A stretch of 64,000 nt of DNA from an uncultured Bacteroidales bacterium. Its GTDB lineage: Bacteria; Bacteroidota; Bacteroidia; Bacteroidales; Paludibacteraceae. The translations under genes and the position numbers were made by a program. Shown one piece after another: positions 8,091 to 16,777 of this stretch. The number at the start of each line of letters is the position of its first letter. Positions within the stretch are counted from its first letter, which is position 1. The DNA is taken from positions 1-64,000 of the forward strand of contig CALCUH010000072.1 in NCBI GenBank assembly GCA_937907165.1, given 5' to 3'. The notes under the pieces are model-generated. The model was not told where the DNA came from, did not search any database, and saw only the letters and a list, made by a program, of their open reading frames with translations.

Positions 8091-8525
8091 TCAAATCTTA
8101 TCGTCAATCTTAATAAGTATAGCCTCGACACAACAACACAGAAACGGTATTCCGAGACAGAATCCTAACGATTTAAGTATTGTTGTACTATAGACATCGC
8201 CACCGAGTTCCACTTTCTTTTTCTTAGCCCATACAGCTCCAAAAATACAGAATGCAACAGCCACGGCAACGATCAGTACCATAAGAACAAGGATAATCGT
8301 ATGTACCGCTTTACCGAGTTTCGTCCGTTCCGATACCTTCCATACGTCAAATTCGCATCCGCAATCGGAACAAATGTAATCGGCATCGGTTTCATATCCT
8401 TCCGGAACCTTTTTCGCATTATCTGAACAACATTCAGGACAAATTGGAATGAATTCGTTATGATCAACATACATAGAACCATGGGTATAGACTTGATACT
8501 TATTAACGTCTTCTCGTAGTTTCAT
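8091..8525 (-). CDS. Zinc-ribbon membrane protein
   Basis: 144 residues. A zinc ribbon (CPECCSDNAKK... CSDCGCEF) at about 30-57 is followed by two hydrophobic segments near 75-100 and 118-138. ATG 8525 is supported by GGAGGAGTG. Function unknown. Confidence 0.65.
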   Translation of the reverse strand: MKLREDVNKYQVYTHGSMYVDHNEFIPICPECCSDNAKKVPEGYETDADYICSDCGCEFDVWKVSERTKLGKAVHTIILVLMVLIVAVAVAFCIFGAVWAKKKKVELGGDVYSTTILKSLGFCLGIPFLCCCVEAILIKIDDKI

Positions 8526-8529
8526 ATTA

Positions 8530-8922
8530 TCACTCCTCCAGCTTAATAAGTGACATATCATCCCAGAAATTATATGTATACGCCCGCAGCCAGATCGACT
8601 TATTATTAGCCTGTCTCTTTAAGACCATGGAATTATAGTCCGTAATCTGTTCAATAATATCACTTCCTGGAATCTTATCACTATCCAGAATGAATCTGAT
8701 GGCTTTATACTGCTCTTCACGCTTGATTCTTTCGGCTCTTTCGAAAGAGGGAACCTTAGCGCCGATAAGGAAGCACATACAGAAAAAAGCGGCAACACCT
8801 GAAACCACTGTTGTGACAGCGAGTAAGCAACCTTGCAAATCACTGTCGTATTCCCATGGTCCGTAATGCAAGATTAAACCGCATACTATAGCGAGTACTA
8901 CAAATATAATAAGCAAAAGCAT
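8530..8922 (-). CDS. Membrane protein, conserved phage type
   Basis: 130 residues with two N-terminal transmembrane segments (about 1-20 and 32-54) and a soluble C-terminus with YKAIRFILDSD and ITDYNSMVLKRQANN. Phage membrane proteins with this layout are common and uncharacterised. AAAGGAG precedes the ATG. Confidence 0.65.
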   Translation of the reverse strand: MLLLIIFVVLAIVCGLILHYGPWEYDSDLQGCLLAVTTVVSGVAAFFCMCFLIGAKVPSFERAERIKREEQYKAIRFILDSDKIPGSDIIEQITDYNSMVLKRQANNKSIWLRAYTYNFWDDMSLIKLEE

Positions 8923-8956
8923 ATTACTAATCTCCTTTCACTTGATCTCGCAGCAT

Positions 8957-9844
8957 TTAAACTATCCAAAACTCAGCAGCATCGTTTGCAATCTTACAAT
9001 TGGATGTAAGGTGTTCACATGTTCCGGTAAGGCTGAAAATGCATCTTTCACCCACCTTTACCGATGCACAGTGTTCCTTAAGCTTATTAGCCAACGCCAT
9101 AAGATCGTCACAAGTGAGATCACGTTTGACTGTAATAATCTCTGAATACGGCAGATCCTCGACCCACTTGCAAAGACATCTCCATTCATCCTGCTTATGG
9201 TTGTGCCGCCACTCATACATAGCAGCGAGGGTTTCGTAGTTGAGCTTCAGAGTTCTCTTCTGGTTATAACTCGATGGTAAGAGCTGAATCAGTTGCCACC
9301 AACAATACTTCTTTCTTGTGTCGTCTTCTGCTTTGAGATATTCGTCTCTCCAGTAGTTAAGGGCGCGTATGATGTTTTCGAGAATCTCAACTGAGGAGTA
9401 GCCGAAATTATAGTAATCATCAGCAAGTTCCACATCAACGCATGACTCTTTGTTGTCCAGATGCTCATGGCTAAAGTCGTCGATAGTGAACTCCTTAGCT
9501 GTGATTCGATGCATGGTGGAGCATGAGTTCATCTCAATGTCGTAAGGATTAGGGCTGATGACCGTACGATAAGTGTCAAACTCCTTCCAGAAATACAACG
9601 GAGCCGTAATGTCCACGTACACATCGATATACCGACGATACTTAGCGTGAACCGGACCGCCCTTAGTAAGTGCCATCATCAGTTTATGGTCGTTCGGACC
9701 GATCACAAATCCAGTTTCCGGATGATACTTACTTCCGGACAGTGCATAATGTGAATCTGACTTATCCCAGCTGTCCTTGGGGTTTCGTAAACCGCGAATG
9801 GCGTCTTCCCATCCAACTACTCTTGTTTTCTCGATTTTAATCAT
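8957..9844 (-). CDS. ThyX-like protein (FAD-dependent thymidylate synthase fold)
   Basis: 295 residues. Segments VYVDITAPLYFWKEFDTYR, NSCSTMHRI and LLPSSYNQKRTLKLNYETL, then HKQDEWRCLCKWVEDLPY, match a Firmicutes phage family that looks like flavin-dependent thymidylate synthase. The classical RHRxxS motif is not clearly present, so synthase activity is uncertain; it may have a different nucleotide-related role. GGAGGAATAACC precedes the ATG. Family assignment is from memory of the pattern. Confidence 0.5.
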   Translation of the reverse strand: MIKIEKTRVVGWEDAIRGLRNPKDSWDKSDSHYALSGSKYHPETGFVIGPNDHKLMMALTKGGPVHAKYRRYIDVYVDITAPLYFWKEFDTYRTVISPNPYDIEMNSCSTMHRITAKEFTIDDFSHEHLDNKESCVDVELADDYYNFGYSSVEILENIIRALNYWRDEYLKAEDDTRKKYCWWQLIQLLPSSYNQKRTLKLNYETLAAMYEWRHNHKQDEWRCLCKWVEDLPYSEIITVKRDLTCDDLMALANKLKEHCASVKVGERCIFSLTGTCEHLTSNCKIANDAAEFWIV

Positions 9845-9865
9845 GGTTATTCCTCCTTTTTTTTG

Positions 9866-10186
9866 TTAGATCAGTTCAGTAAGCCACTCGGTAAATCGAT
9901 CGAGTGTTTCTGGAGATTCACATACAAGGGTTAATTCTGAACGAACGTTAGACGAATCAATGCTAGAATCAGACATGATAACGTCATCAATCGGCTCTTG
10001 GTTATGAATAGAAAATATAATTTCACGCTGATCAAATCCATGAAACGTGAGCGATTTAATGTATTCGTTAATAAAGTCTAAAGAAGCACAAACCTCCATA
10101 ATATAAGGCTTATCGATGATTGCTCGACCCCATTCTCCGATGTTGCACTCTGATTCTTTTTTATAAACCTTAAAACTTTCAAACAT
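9866..10186 (-). CDS. Unknown small acidic protein
   Basis: 106 residues, acidic, with predicted helices and a C-terminal PETLDRFTEWLTELI. AGGAGG precedes the ATG. No family recognised. Confidence 0.6.
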   Translation of the reverse strand: MFESFKVYKKESECNIGEWGRAIIDKPYIMEVCASLDFINEYIKSLTFHGFDQREIIFSIHNQEPIDDVIMSDSSIDSSNVRSELTLVCESPETLDRFTEWLTELI

Positions 10187-10207
10187 TATTCTTATTCCTC
10201 CTTAACC

Positions 10208-10633
10208 TTAAAACTGTGTAACATTCGCCGGTACAATGATGGTAAAAGCATCCAGAGCGTCCTGATACGCGAGTCCGGCGTTGATATCACGTTCTTTAGC
10301 AGCTTTTAGTGCTCGAGAAGCAAAAACACACTCATTGTACGCCGTGATGCTATGACCGCGGGCAACATCGCCATCATCGATCTCTTTGAAATATCCGGAA
10401 AGACTTTGAGGTTCCCAGTCTGTACCACGAAGATTGAGATGTTTTGTGGGCGGATAAAAATGATCGTACGCGTCTTCTTTCATCCTTGCGAATTCAACAT
10501 CTCCATCTTTATCCATCCACCAATTCCAGTCTCCGTCAGTCGGAGCATCTGATTCGTTTTCCCACTCGAGTTTCATACCAAGATCGTCAGTTTTGCATGG
10601 TATGAACTTATAGTGTTTTTGCTCGTTTTCCAT
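10208..10633 (-). CDS. Unknown acidic phage protein
   Basis: 141 residues, Asp/Trp-rich N-terminal half (DAPTDGDWNWWMDKDGD), helical C-terminus. AAGGAG lies 12 bases upstream. No known domain. Confidence 0.6.
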   Translation of the reverse strand: MENEQKHYKFIPCKTDDLGMKLEWENESDAPTDGDWNWWMDKDGDVEFARMKEDAYDHFYPPTKHLNLRGTDWEPQSLSGYFKEIDDGDVARGHSITAYNECVFASRALKAAKERDINAGLAYQDALDAFTIIVPANVTQF

Positions 10634-10649
10634 ATTTGCATATCACTCC

Positions 10650-11429
10650 TTATTCCTCAATCGGTTCATATGCATGGCACTCATCAGCATACTGATCCGG
10701 TCTTGTGGCATACTTACATTTTGGAGTAGTATAAAAACGCTCACAATTATTGCACAACGGCTCAACAACTTTTTTCACCGTTGGGAAACCACAGCATTGA
10801 CAGAGAATATCCGGATCACCATTCATCTCATGAGACTTACCGAATTTATTCTCATGGTATTCACACTTCCACTCTGCGCCGCATCTCTCACAGCGGTAAA
10901 GCTTACGTTTATTTTTATTATGGATTCGATCCCAAGCTTCAGCTTTCTTAGGATCAAGCTCTTTTAAGATTTCAATTGCCCACGCATCTTTTCCGTAGAT
11001 GAGAATACACTGCAAGAGATCCTGGTAAAGTTTTGCATAATTATGACACCATCTACAATTAAAACAGTTAGGGAGACTCATTAGCCGTCCGACATCTTCT
11101 TCAGTATAACCATCCCAGTGCTTAGCTTTCTCGATTTCTTTGCAGTGGAACATATCCCAGTATTTATCCTCGTAATGATAGCCGTAAGCCCCTTCAGAAG
11201 TATCAATCGTAACGAGAAACCAACCACCTCCGAAGCAAGGTTCACCATCCTCGTGCTTTCTCGTCTTCCATGAACTATTACGATTCTGATTAACAAGAGC
11301 CGCAAACAACATGGCTCTCTGGTGATATAGCTGGTTAAAAGTATGGAATCCATCGGACACATCCCCGATATCATCCACATGAGCGACTTCACAAATCGCT
11401 GCCTCATATGCTCTCTGATTATCAGTCAT
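10650..11429 (-). CDS. WDGH/WDGY-domain phage protein with zinc ribbons
   Basis: 259 residues. GFHTFNQLYHQRAMLFAALV and WDMFHCKEIEKAKHWDGYT match a phage domain with a conserved WDG(H/Y) motif, at about 25-115. The C-terminal half holds several CxxC pairs (CERCGAEW, CQCCGF, CNNCERF), so two or three zinc ribbons are likely. ATG 11429 is 8 bases from AAGGAG; earlier starts are too close to it. Function unknown. Confidence 0.65.
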   Translation of the reverse strand: MTDNQRAYEAAICEVAHVDDIGDVSDGFHTFNQLYHQRAMLFAALVNQNRNSSWKTRKHEDGEPCFGGGWFLVTIDTSEGAYGYHYEDKYWDMFHCKEIEKAKHWDGYTEEDVGRLMSLPNCFNCRWCHNYAKLYQDLLQCILIYGKDAWAIEILKELDPKKAEAWDRIHNKNKRKLYRCERCGAEWKCEYHENKFGKSHEMNGDPDILCQCCGFPTVKKVVEPLCNNCERFYTTPKCKYATRPDQYADECHAYEPIEE

Positions 11430-11434
11430 GGTCA

Positions 11435-11695
11435 TCACTCCTTAAATCTCATAACCTCAGGATTCCTCTTAAAATGAATCGAATAGATATACGTCCTATC
11501 AAATGTCTCGCTGACGAAGCTCTTTGCATCAGTCATTTCGATAGAACAATAATGCTCGTGATCTATTTTCAGTTCGTCCATCAATCGGTTAAGAATATCC
11601 ATGATGTCATCGGAGACTAGCAATTCTTCATCCTTCGTCTCATTCGTAATATTACTGATGGTCGTTTGAAACAGGACATATTTGCCGTTAGCCAT
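11435..11695 (-). CDS. Unknown small protein
   Basis: 86 residues (MANGKYVLFQTTISNITNET). The start sits in the recurrent context GGAGGAGTAACCATGG, also seen at 12284 and, as GGAGGAATAACC, at 9844, 15455 and 16456. No domain recognised. Confidence 0.6.
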   Translation of the reverse strand: MANGKYVLFQTTISNITNETKDEELLVSDDIMDILNRLMDELKIDHEHYCSIEMTDAKSFVSETFDRTYIYSIHFKRNPEVMRFKE

Positions 11696-11721
11696 GGTTA
11701 CTCCTCCATATCTTTACAGCT

Positions 11722-12090
11722 TCATAAAGATTTCTCAAGCCCAAGACACTCACGAAGCATCACATACATGGTGAATTCCTCGAAGATTGACATATCTTTA
11801 CGACTGATGAGTGTTTTAAGCGGATTATCAGTAGTCCAGAAACGTCCATGCTTCCGTGCGTCCAGAGCGATCCTCATGCACCTATGAAGCTCTTTAGCGA
11901 TTTCCGGACGATCTTTATCGAGGTAGTCTAGGAAATCTCCGAACTCGATCTCACTAAGAGGTTTCCCAATTTTCTTAGCAATCGCAACATCGCGCTCGTC
12001 AAAGTCGTCCGGACTAAACCATTCTTCGAAATATTCCGCCGACTGTCCGAAGATCTCAGCAAGTTTCTCTTTTCTTTCAAAGTCATTCAT
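11722..12090 (-). CDS. Unknown helical protein
   Basis: 122 residues, acidic and helical (MNDFERKEKLAEIFGQSAEY). AAAGGAGG precedes the ATG; the start overlaps the upstream gene by 4 bases, so translation is probably coupled. Confidence 0.6.
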   Translation of the reverse strand: MNDFERKEKLAEIFGQSAEYFEEWFSPDDFDERDVAIAKKIGKPLSEIEFGDFLDYLDKDRPEIAKELHRCMRIALDARKHGRFWTTDNPLKTLISRKDMSIFEEFTMYVMLRECLGLEKSL

Positions 12091-12284
12091 TTCTGTTCCT
12101 CCTTTTCAAGCCACTCCATGATGCTACGCGAATCGCATGATGAACATCCTTCTTTTGCTAACGGACACCCAACTTCACTACAACTTTTATTATCAACGAA
12201 ACGTGTTGAGCAATAAAAAGTGACCTGATCGATGAATCTTGCAAGGGTTTCGTCACTTTGTCTTAGATACTCACCGTTAGCCAT
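12087..12284 (-). CDS. Cysteine-rich small protein
   Basis: 65 residues with a cluster CSEVGCPLAKEGCSSC, a likely metal site. Starts in GGAGGAGTAACCATGG. Unknown function. Confidence 0.6.
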   Translation of the reverse strand: MANGEYLRQSDETLARFIDQVTFYCSTRFVDNKSCSEVGCPLAKEGCSSCDSRSIMEWLEKEEQK

Positions 12285-12286
12285 GG

Positions 12287-12763
12287 TTACTCCTCCTTCG
12301 TTATAATTTTGTGCACAGGTTTAGCACCGGAATAGTAACGTAATATGTTAATCTTGTTTCTGGCAACCATCAAATCATTAGTGACACTGTTAACAGGAAG
12401 TCCCAGCTCCGCCATAATCTCATCGTGAAATTCCTCCAGTTTCTCGTACTTCGCTTTAGAGTACTCGTACGATCTCTCGATGGCGTTTATATCATCTCTT
12501 GCATCAGGCGGAATTCTAAGCAACGACTCAACAGCCAGCCGATACTTATCGAATTTCTCCTTCATCTCGCGAAGTGCCTTTTCCGCCTCACACAGTTTTA
12601 CGTCATAATCATTAAGTGCAAGGTTTCTATCCGTAACAGAGTCCTTAATCAAAGCGCAAAGAGCGGGCATCGGCAAAGTCTCAGGATCACAGTAATATGG
12701 ATCATTCGACCTTACAATCTTCTTATAGAGCTCATTTACACATCTTCTATCGTTGTCATTCAT
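12287..12763 (-). CDS. Coiled-coil phage protein
   Basis: 158 residues with heptad-like helices at about 55-125 (EKALREMKEKFDKYRLAVES). The ribosome site is weak (AAAGGAC), and the start overlaps the macrodomain gene by 4 bases, which suggests coupled translation. Role unknown. Confidence 0.6.
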   Translation of the reverse strand: MNDNDRRCVNELYKKIVRSNDPYYCDPETLPMPALCALIKDSVTDRNLALNDYDVKLCEAEKALREMKEKFDKYRLAVESLLRIPPDARDDINAIERSYEYSKAKYEKLEEFHDEIMAELGLPVNSVTNDLMVARNKINILRYYSGAKPVHKIITKEE

Positions 12764-13773
12764 CGTCCTTTAACCCTTTCTTCAAACTTCTTACCAAAAT
12801 CCTCAAGTTTTGTAACATCATCTGGAAACGATGCCACAGTTTCGAGTTTTATGCATGTTTCTGTACGTTCTGTAACAATGCACAACTCCATGTCAAGCTC
12901 ATGCAATACTTCATCGAAATTCGGGGTCGCATCTTTACCGAACTCCATCGGGTAATACATCTTAGGGTTATATCTTTGGTTTTTCAAATTTGGGATTTGC
13001 CATCTTAGATGTTTTCCGTATTTCTCATCAGTAAAGTAAATGATATAAGATCGTTCATACCCATAGAACGCGACCTCATCGATGGATTTCACCGCGATTC
13101 CGGTCTCAGACTTGATATGATCGCACATCAAGTCGTGATAGGTTCGTTCCTCACATTTCTGATTCCTTCGAATCTCCTTACGATTCAGCTTCTGAAGATA
13201 ACTATTCACCATCCGAACGCCGTTATCGAAATCGACCAACCCGAACATCCATTGTGGATAAAGACTTAGTTTTCGGTTTATAAGAGATACATAGTTTTCT
13301 CTGATTTGCAGATCGAGCCTCTCCTTTTGTTCGTTCATTAAGGTGGTCGGCTTTTCATAATAACGATCCTTTGTGACGAGCCCTAAGATATGTGGGCAGC
13401 GCTCAGTTTCATAAATATGACCGATTTCTCCTTCAAATCTCATCCTTTGTATCTTACCGACATCATATCTGCCATTACTATCTCGAAGAAGCGGCGCTCT
13501 GAAGAAATCCCCGAATCTCTTATCGAATATCCATCCGTCAGTTCCAAACCCCGGAAAACTCTCCGCAAGGTCTGCACATAAGCCATCTCTGAAGTGGTAA
13601 CGGTCATTCAAGACTTTAGCAAACCCCGCTCCTTGAGCATTATCACCTGATACACAATGAACGAGATAGAAGTCATCAGCGGGCTGTTCGTTAACCCATG
13701 GTCTATATTCTCCGTTCAAATACATATCAAATCGTTCGAGAATATCACCCTCGATTTCAGTAAACCAATTCAT
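12760..13773 (-). CDS. Macrodomain protein
   Basis: 337 residues. The first half matches the macrodomain fold: FYLVHCVSGDNAQGAGFAKV near 27-46 is the ADP-ribose-binding loop (HCVSxD...GAGxA), and LVTKDRYYEKPT around 138-149 is the usual later strand and loop. Macrodomains bind or hydrolyse ADP-ribose derivatives, such as ADP-ribose-1''-phosphate or ADP-ribosyl groups. The C-terminal half is unassigned. GGAGGGATATA precedes ATG 13773. A counter-defence role against ADP-ribose signalling or ADP-ribosylating toxins is an inference. Confidence 0.65.
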   Translation of the reverse strand: MNWFTEIEGDILERFDMYLNGEYRPWVNEQPADDFYLVHCVSGDNAQGAGFAKVLNDRYHFRDGLCADLAESFPGFGTDGWIFDKRFGDFFRAPLLRDSNGRYDVGKIQRMRFEGEIGHIYETERCPHILGLVTKDRYYEKPTTLMNEQKERLDLQIRENYVSLINRKLSLYPQWMFGLVDFDNGVRMVNSYLQKLNRKEIRRNQKCEERTYHDLMCDHIKSETGIAVKSIDEVAFYGYERSYIIYFTDEKYGKHLRWQIPNLKNQRYNPKMYYPMEFGKDATPNFDEVLHELDMELCIVTERTETCIKLETVASFPDDVTKLEDFGKKFEERVKGR

Positions 13774-14384
13774 TATATCCCTCCGATCCACATCCGACAA
13801 CCGGTAACGCCGTCATTCTGCCATGGACAAGTGGTATAGTCAGCGAAATAGAAGTCGACTATGCTGGGATCAGCATTACGGTCGTCAACCGAATACCATC
13901 CGTTAAGCCTAGGATAGCTGTCGAATTCAATATAGACCATAGTTTTACCATTGAGTTCATACCCGTACTGCCCGTATACCCACCGTGAGGCAATAGAACC
14001 CTTATATCCGTCACATTTCTCATAGCACGAGACTAGCATACGTCCTGAACCACCATAACAAGGTACTGAATCGCCTTTGTAATACGTAGCCCCGAAATCT
14101 CCGAGATAAGTCATGGTGTCAGTGATATTGGTAACGTCCGCAATCGTCTCGGATTCGACAGTCGTCATGGTGTAAGTTGTCGTGACAGTGGTAACTTCCG
14201 TTTTATTCGTGGTCTCACTAACAGTAGTGGCGTCCTCAGTTATGATTAGAACGGTTTCCTCTTTCGTATGAATATCGAATTGTTCAGGATGGCGTTGACA
14301 TGTAAATATCCCAAGACCGTACCCCAAAGCGAATATTACAAACAGACATCCAGGAAGAGGTGCGAACTCCTTTATAATATCCAT
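13773..14384 (-). CDS. Membrane-anchored 3D/DPBB-domain protein
   Basis: 203 residues. A hydrophobic segment at about 9-29 is followed by a Thr-rich linker (about 45-85) and a C-terminal domain with GATYYKGDSVPCYG, WYSVDDRNADPSIVDFYF. The spaced Asp residues resemble the 3D (Asp-Asp-Asp) double-psi barrel found in secreted cell-wall enzymes. It is probably exposed outside the membrane. The gene starts on the TGA of the zinc-ribbon gene (overlap TGATG). Confidence 0.55.
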   Translation of the reverse strand: MDIIKEFAPLPGCLFVIFALGYGLGIFTCQRHPEQFDIHTKEETVLIITEDATTVSETTNKTEVTTVTTTYTMTTVESETIADVTNITDTMTYLGDFGATYYKGDSVPCYGGSGRMLVSCYEKCDGYKGSIASRWVYGQYGYELNGKTMVYIEFDSYPRLNGWYSVDDRNADPSIVDFYFADYTTCPWQNDGVTGCRMWIGGI

Positions 14385-14593
14385 CACTTATCATCCATTC
14401 TCATAAAAGTCTCATGACCGCATTCCGGACACATAGCCGAATCACCATCGTACTGATTACTCCGAACCTCGCCTATATAGATATTCGCCACGAATTCACA
14501 CTCGCAGCGACCACACTTGAATCTGATATTTCCTCCGAACTTGCTATCCCAAACTCGAATAGCTTCTGGATTACCGTGTTTAAGAATCTCCAT
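14384..14593 (-). CDS. Zinc-ribbon protein
   Basis: 69 residues with CGRCECEF and CPECGHE, a typical zinc ribbon. AGGAGG lies 12 bases upstream of the ATG. Unknown role. Confidence 0.65.
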   Translation of the reverse strand: MEILKHGNPEAIRVWDSKFGGNIRFKCGRCECEFVANIYIGEVRSNQYDGDSAMCPECGHETFMRMDDK

Positions 14594-14771
14594 GGTCGTA
14601 TAACCTCCTGATCTCTTTATTTATAATCACTGCCTCAATTTCTTCGAGCAACTTATAACGAAATTCGCCATTAACGCACCCAGTTACTCCCGTATATTCT
14701 TCTATGGACGGAGTAATAGCCTTGAGTATGTCGTTAGTATACTGTCTGATCCACTCACTACTCTTGCTCAT
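14580..14771 (-). CDS. Unknown small helical protein
   Basis: 63 residues from ATG 14771 (MSKSSEWIRQYTNDILKAIT). The ribosome site is weak, and the start overlaps the upstream gene by 14 bases. Confidence 0.5.
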   Translation of the reverse strand: MSKSSEWIRQYTNDILKAITPSIEEYTGVTGCVNGEFRYKLLEEIEAVIINKEIRRLYDHGDS

Positions 14772-15204
14772 TGCTATCTTCCCATCCGAATCTATCAATA
14801 TGACCGCCTAGACCGCTCTCATTCAAGGAAATGACGGAGATATAGCCATCAGTGATCTTGTTTTCGTCTTTGTTGACATGTACGCCGCGCAACATGAACC
14901 CAAGTCTCAAGGCATTGCGTCCTTTAACACTTTGTAACATGGTTTCATATTCGCGTCTTGCTATCGGATTGAATACCAGTTCGGCATAGGCGTTCTCTCG
15001 ACCATCACCGGTTAGAGCGATGTTTGCGTGACCGATAACAGACTCGACGTTATGCATGTGACTGATATTGGCAACAATCGGAATTGACTTTGGACTCGCA
15101 GCTACGATAGATTCCAGATCTGCCTGATCGATGGTTTTATCAGTAGTTCCGATCTTATCTCCTGCTGTATACAGAGTTCCGTATGCCTTGAATACTCTTG
15201 TCAT
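14758..15204 (-). CDS. S78 prohead-protease-like protein, possibly inactive
   Basis: 148 residues. The order resembles HK97-type S78 prohead proteases: FKAYGTLYTAGDKIG, an IVANISHMHNVESVIGHA segment with a possible catalytic His, and ALRLGFMLRG where active proteases have a Ser-containing S(I/L)GF strand. The Ser is replaced. It lies in the early region, away from capsid genes. AAAGGGGAG precedes the ATG. The assignment is tentative. Confidence 0.4.
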   Translation of the reverse strand: MTRVFKAYGTLYTAGDKIGTTDKTIDQADLESIVAASPKSIPIVANISHMHNVESVIGHANIALTGDGRENAYAELVFNPIARREYETMLQSVKGRNALRLGFMLRGVHVNKDENKITDGYISVISLNESGLGGHIDRFGWEDSNEQE

Positions 15205-15206
15205 TA

Positions 15207-15455
15207 TCAATCTCCCCTTTCGAGTTTAGCAATAGCCTGACGCAAGGCGGAAACCTCTCCACGAAGTTCCCGCCGCACCTTCTCATACACTTCCATCTCT
15301 TTACGAAGCCAATAGACGTCCGCAAAGGCAGCGTAAGACTGCACGTCAGCAATCTTATCACGCATTCGATGGATTTCATCAGTCACTTTCGAGAGCCGCT
15401 CCTCACGAGTCTCGAGTTCATTTTTAAGTAAGTTTGGAACAAAACTCTCGTCCAT
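15207..15455 (-). CDS. Coiled-coil protein
   Basis: 82 residues, almost entirely heptad-like helix (ELETREERLSKVTDEIHRMR). Start ATG 15455 lies in GGAGGAATAACCATGG. Unknown function. Confidence 0.6.
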   Translation of the reverse strand: MDESFVPNLLKNELETREERLSKVTDEIHRMRDKIADVQSYAAFADVYWLRKEMEVYEKVRRELRGEVSALRQAIAKLERGD

Positions 15456-15469
15456 GGTTATTCCTCCTG

Positions 15470-16084
15470 TTAACACTGTCCTCCGAACTTACGATAAGCG
15501 CGGAGATAGATCTCTTCTGCAAGCTCTTCAGGGCAGAACTCGTCTACGTACTGCTTAAGCTCGATGAAGCGTCCTTGCTCGTATTCGATCCACCATTTGT
15601 CTTCGCCCCACTCACGGAGCTTCCAGATGTCTTCTACATGCTGATTGATGATGTCTTCGTCCGTACGCGGGTCTTCAGCAGCCTTGTCCTCTGCAAAACT
15701 CATGGTCTGATAGTCTTCGTAGCCCTGCTGTCCCTGCTCTCGCTCGATCACTCCAAGCATCCACTCAACGAATTTCTGAGCCTCAAGCTTTCTGGAACCG
15801 AGAAATGCATGGTAGATACCGCGGTTGTTGACTACGAGCATCGTTTGAGAATGCCGAGCACGGGACATAACGTCGGTTGAATCTACGTTATATGTGACGT
15901 CAGTTGAACTTACGTCAGATATGGTTACCTTCTCGATATATTGAAGCGGGATACGATATCTAACCATTCTAGGGTTGCTGATTCCGAGCGCATCACAAAC
16001 GTCCTTGAGCACAGCATACCATTCTCCGTTCACATTTACGAAACGGATATCGTTGCCGCGCCATGAGTCATATCTGATTTCCAT
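15470..16084 (-). CDS. BRO-N domain antirepressor-like protein
   Basis: 204 residues with an N-terminal BRO-N domain (about 1-115: IRFVNVNGEWYAVLKDVCDA, GIYHAFLGSRKLEAQKFVEW). BRO-N proteins are DNA-binding and often act as phage antirepressors. Within the domain is an unusual Ser/Thr/Asp-rich insert (SSTDVTYNVDSTDV, about 59-72). The C-terminus is acidic and Trp-rich, and not typical of known antirepressors. A decayed second copy lies at 17186-17260. Confidence 0.75.
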   Translation of the reverse strand: MEIRYDSWRGNDIRFVNVNGEWYAVLKDVCDALGISNPRMVRYRIPLQYIEKVTISDVSSTDVTYNVDSTDVMSRARHSQTMLVVNNRGIYHAFLGSRKLEAQKFVEWMLGVIEREQGQQGYEDYQTMSFAEDKAAEDPRTDEDIINQHVEDIWKLREWGEDKWWIEYEQGRFIELKQYVDEFCPEELAEEIYLRAYRKFGGQC

Positions 16085-16093
16085 TAGTATTCA

Positions 16094-16456
16094 TCACACC
16101 TTTCTAGCGAATACGATTCTGTCTTCGTAGCATGGGATCGTAAACTCGGCGAAACCGAATGCTCCATCGAGTTCTTCTTTGATCGTGTCGAAATTGTCAT
16201 CTGATATACCATTGATATCAAGAATAATCATGGCAAGGTTTTTGTCGTGTTTCATGAGAGTTTTGATAAATCGAAACAGATCGACATTTATATCGATATC
16301 TTGGATGATTCCTCCGAAAATATAACAATCAGCCATCATTTCCGGGTCTGCATTGTATACAGCCATATAATCTGCACATGCAAAGCCAAACAGAGGAAAA
16401 ACACCTTCGCTGATTTCACGAGTATTTCCGAATTTCTTATATACAACTCCGTCCAT
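16094..16456 (-). CDS. Unknown phage protein
   Basis: 120 residues, alternating beta and helix (MDGVVYKKFGNTREISEGVF). GGAGGAATAACC precedes the ATG. No family recognised. Confidence 0.6.
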   Translation of the reverse strand: MDGVVYKKFGNTREISEGVFPLFGFACADYMAVYNADPEMMADCYIFGGIIQDIDINVDLFRFIKTLMKHDKNLAMIILDINGISDDNFDTIKEELDGAFGFAEFTIPCYEDRIVFARKV

Positions 16457-16468
16457 GGTTATTCCTCC

Positions 16469-16777
16469 TTACTCGTCCTTCTCGAAGACCTGCATCTTCT
16501 TGAGAGTTACGTTATCAGCGGTCGGGCAGATATCGGTAAGATTGATGGAGTCCGGAGTCTGACCAGCTTTGAGGATAAACGTTGCCTCGATGGTCATGAC
16601 GACAGTAGTTTCCTTCTTTGTCTTCTTTACCGGAGCTTTCTTGGTTGCCGGCTTCTTTGTTGTGGTAGACTTAACGGTTGCAGTCGCTTTCTTTACCGGT
16701 GATTTCTTTGCAGTTGCATTGGTTTCGGTCTTCGCGGTGGAAGTCTTCTTTGTGGTTTCCTTTTTCGTAGTTGCCAT
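16469..16777 (-). CDS. Histone-tail-like Lys/Thr/Ala-rich protein
   Basis: 102 residues. The first ~57 are almost only Lys, Thr, Ala, Pro and Val (KKPATKKAPVKKTKKETT), like histone H1 tails or bacterial Hc1-type proteins. The last ~45 form a small ordered beta domain (VVMTIEATFILKAGQTPDSI). Probably binds DNA or RNA through the tail. AAAGGAG precedes the ATG. Confidence 0.65.
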   Translation of the reverse strand: MATTKKETTKKTSTAKTETNATAKKSPVKKATATVKSTTTKKPATKKAPVKKTKKETTVVMTIEATFILKAGQTPDSINLTDICPTADNVTLKKMQVFEKDE

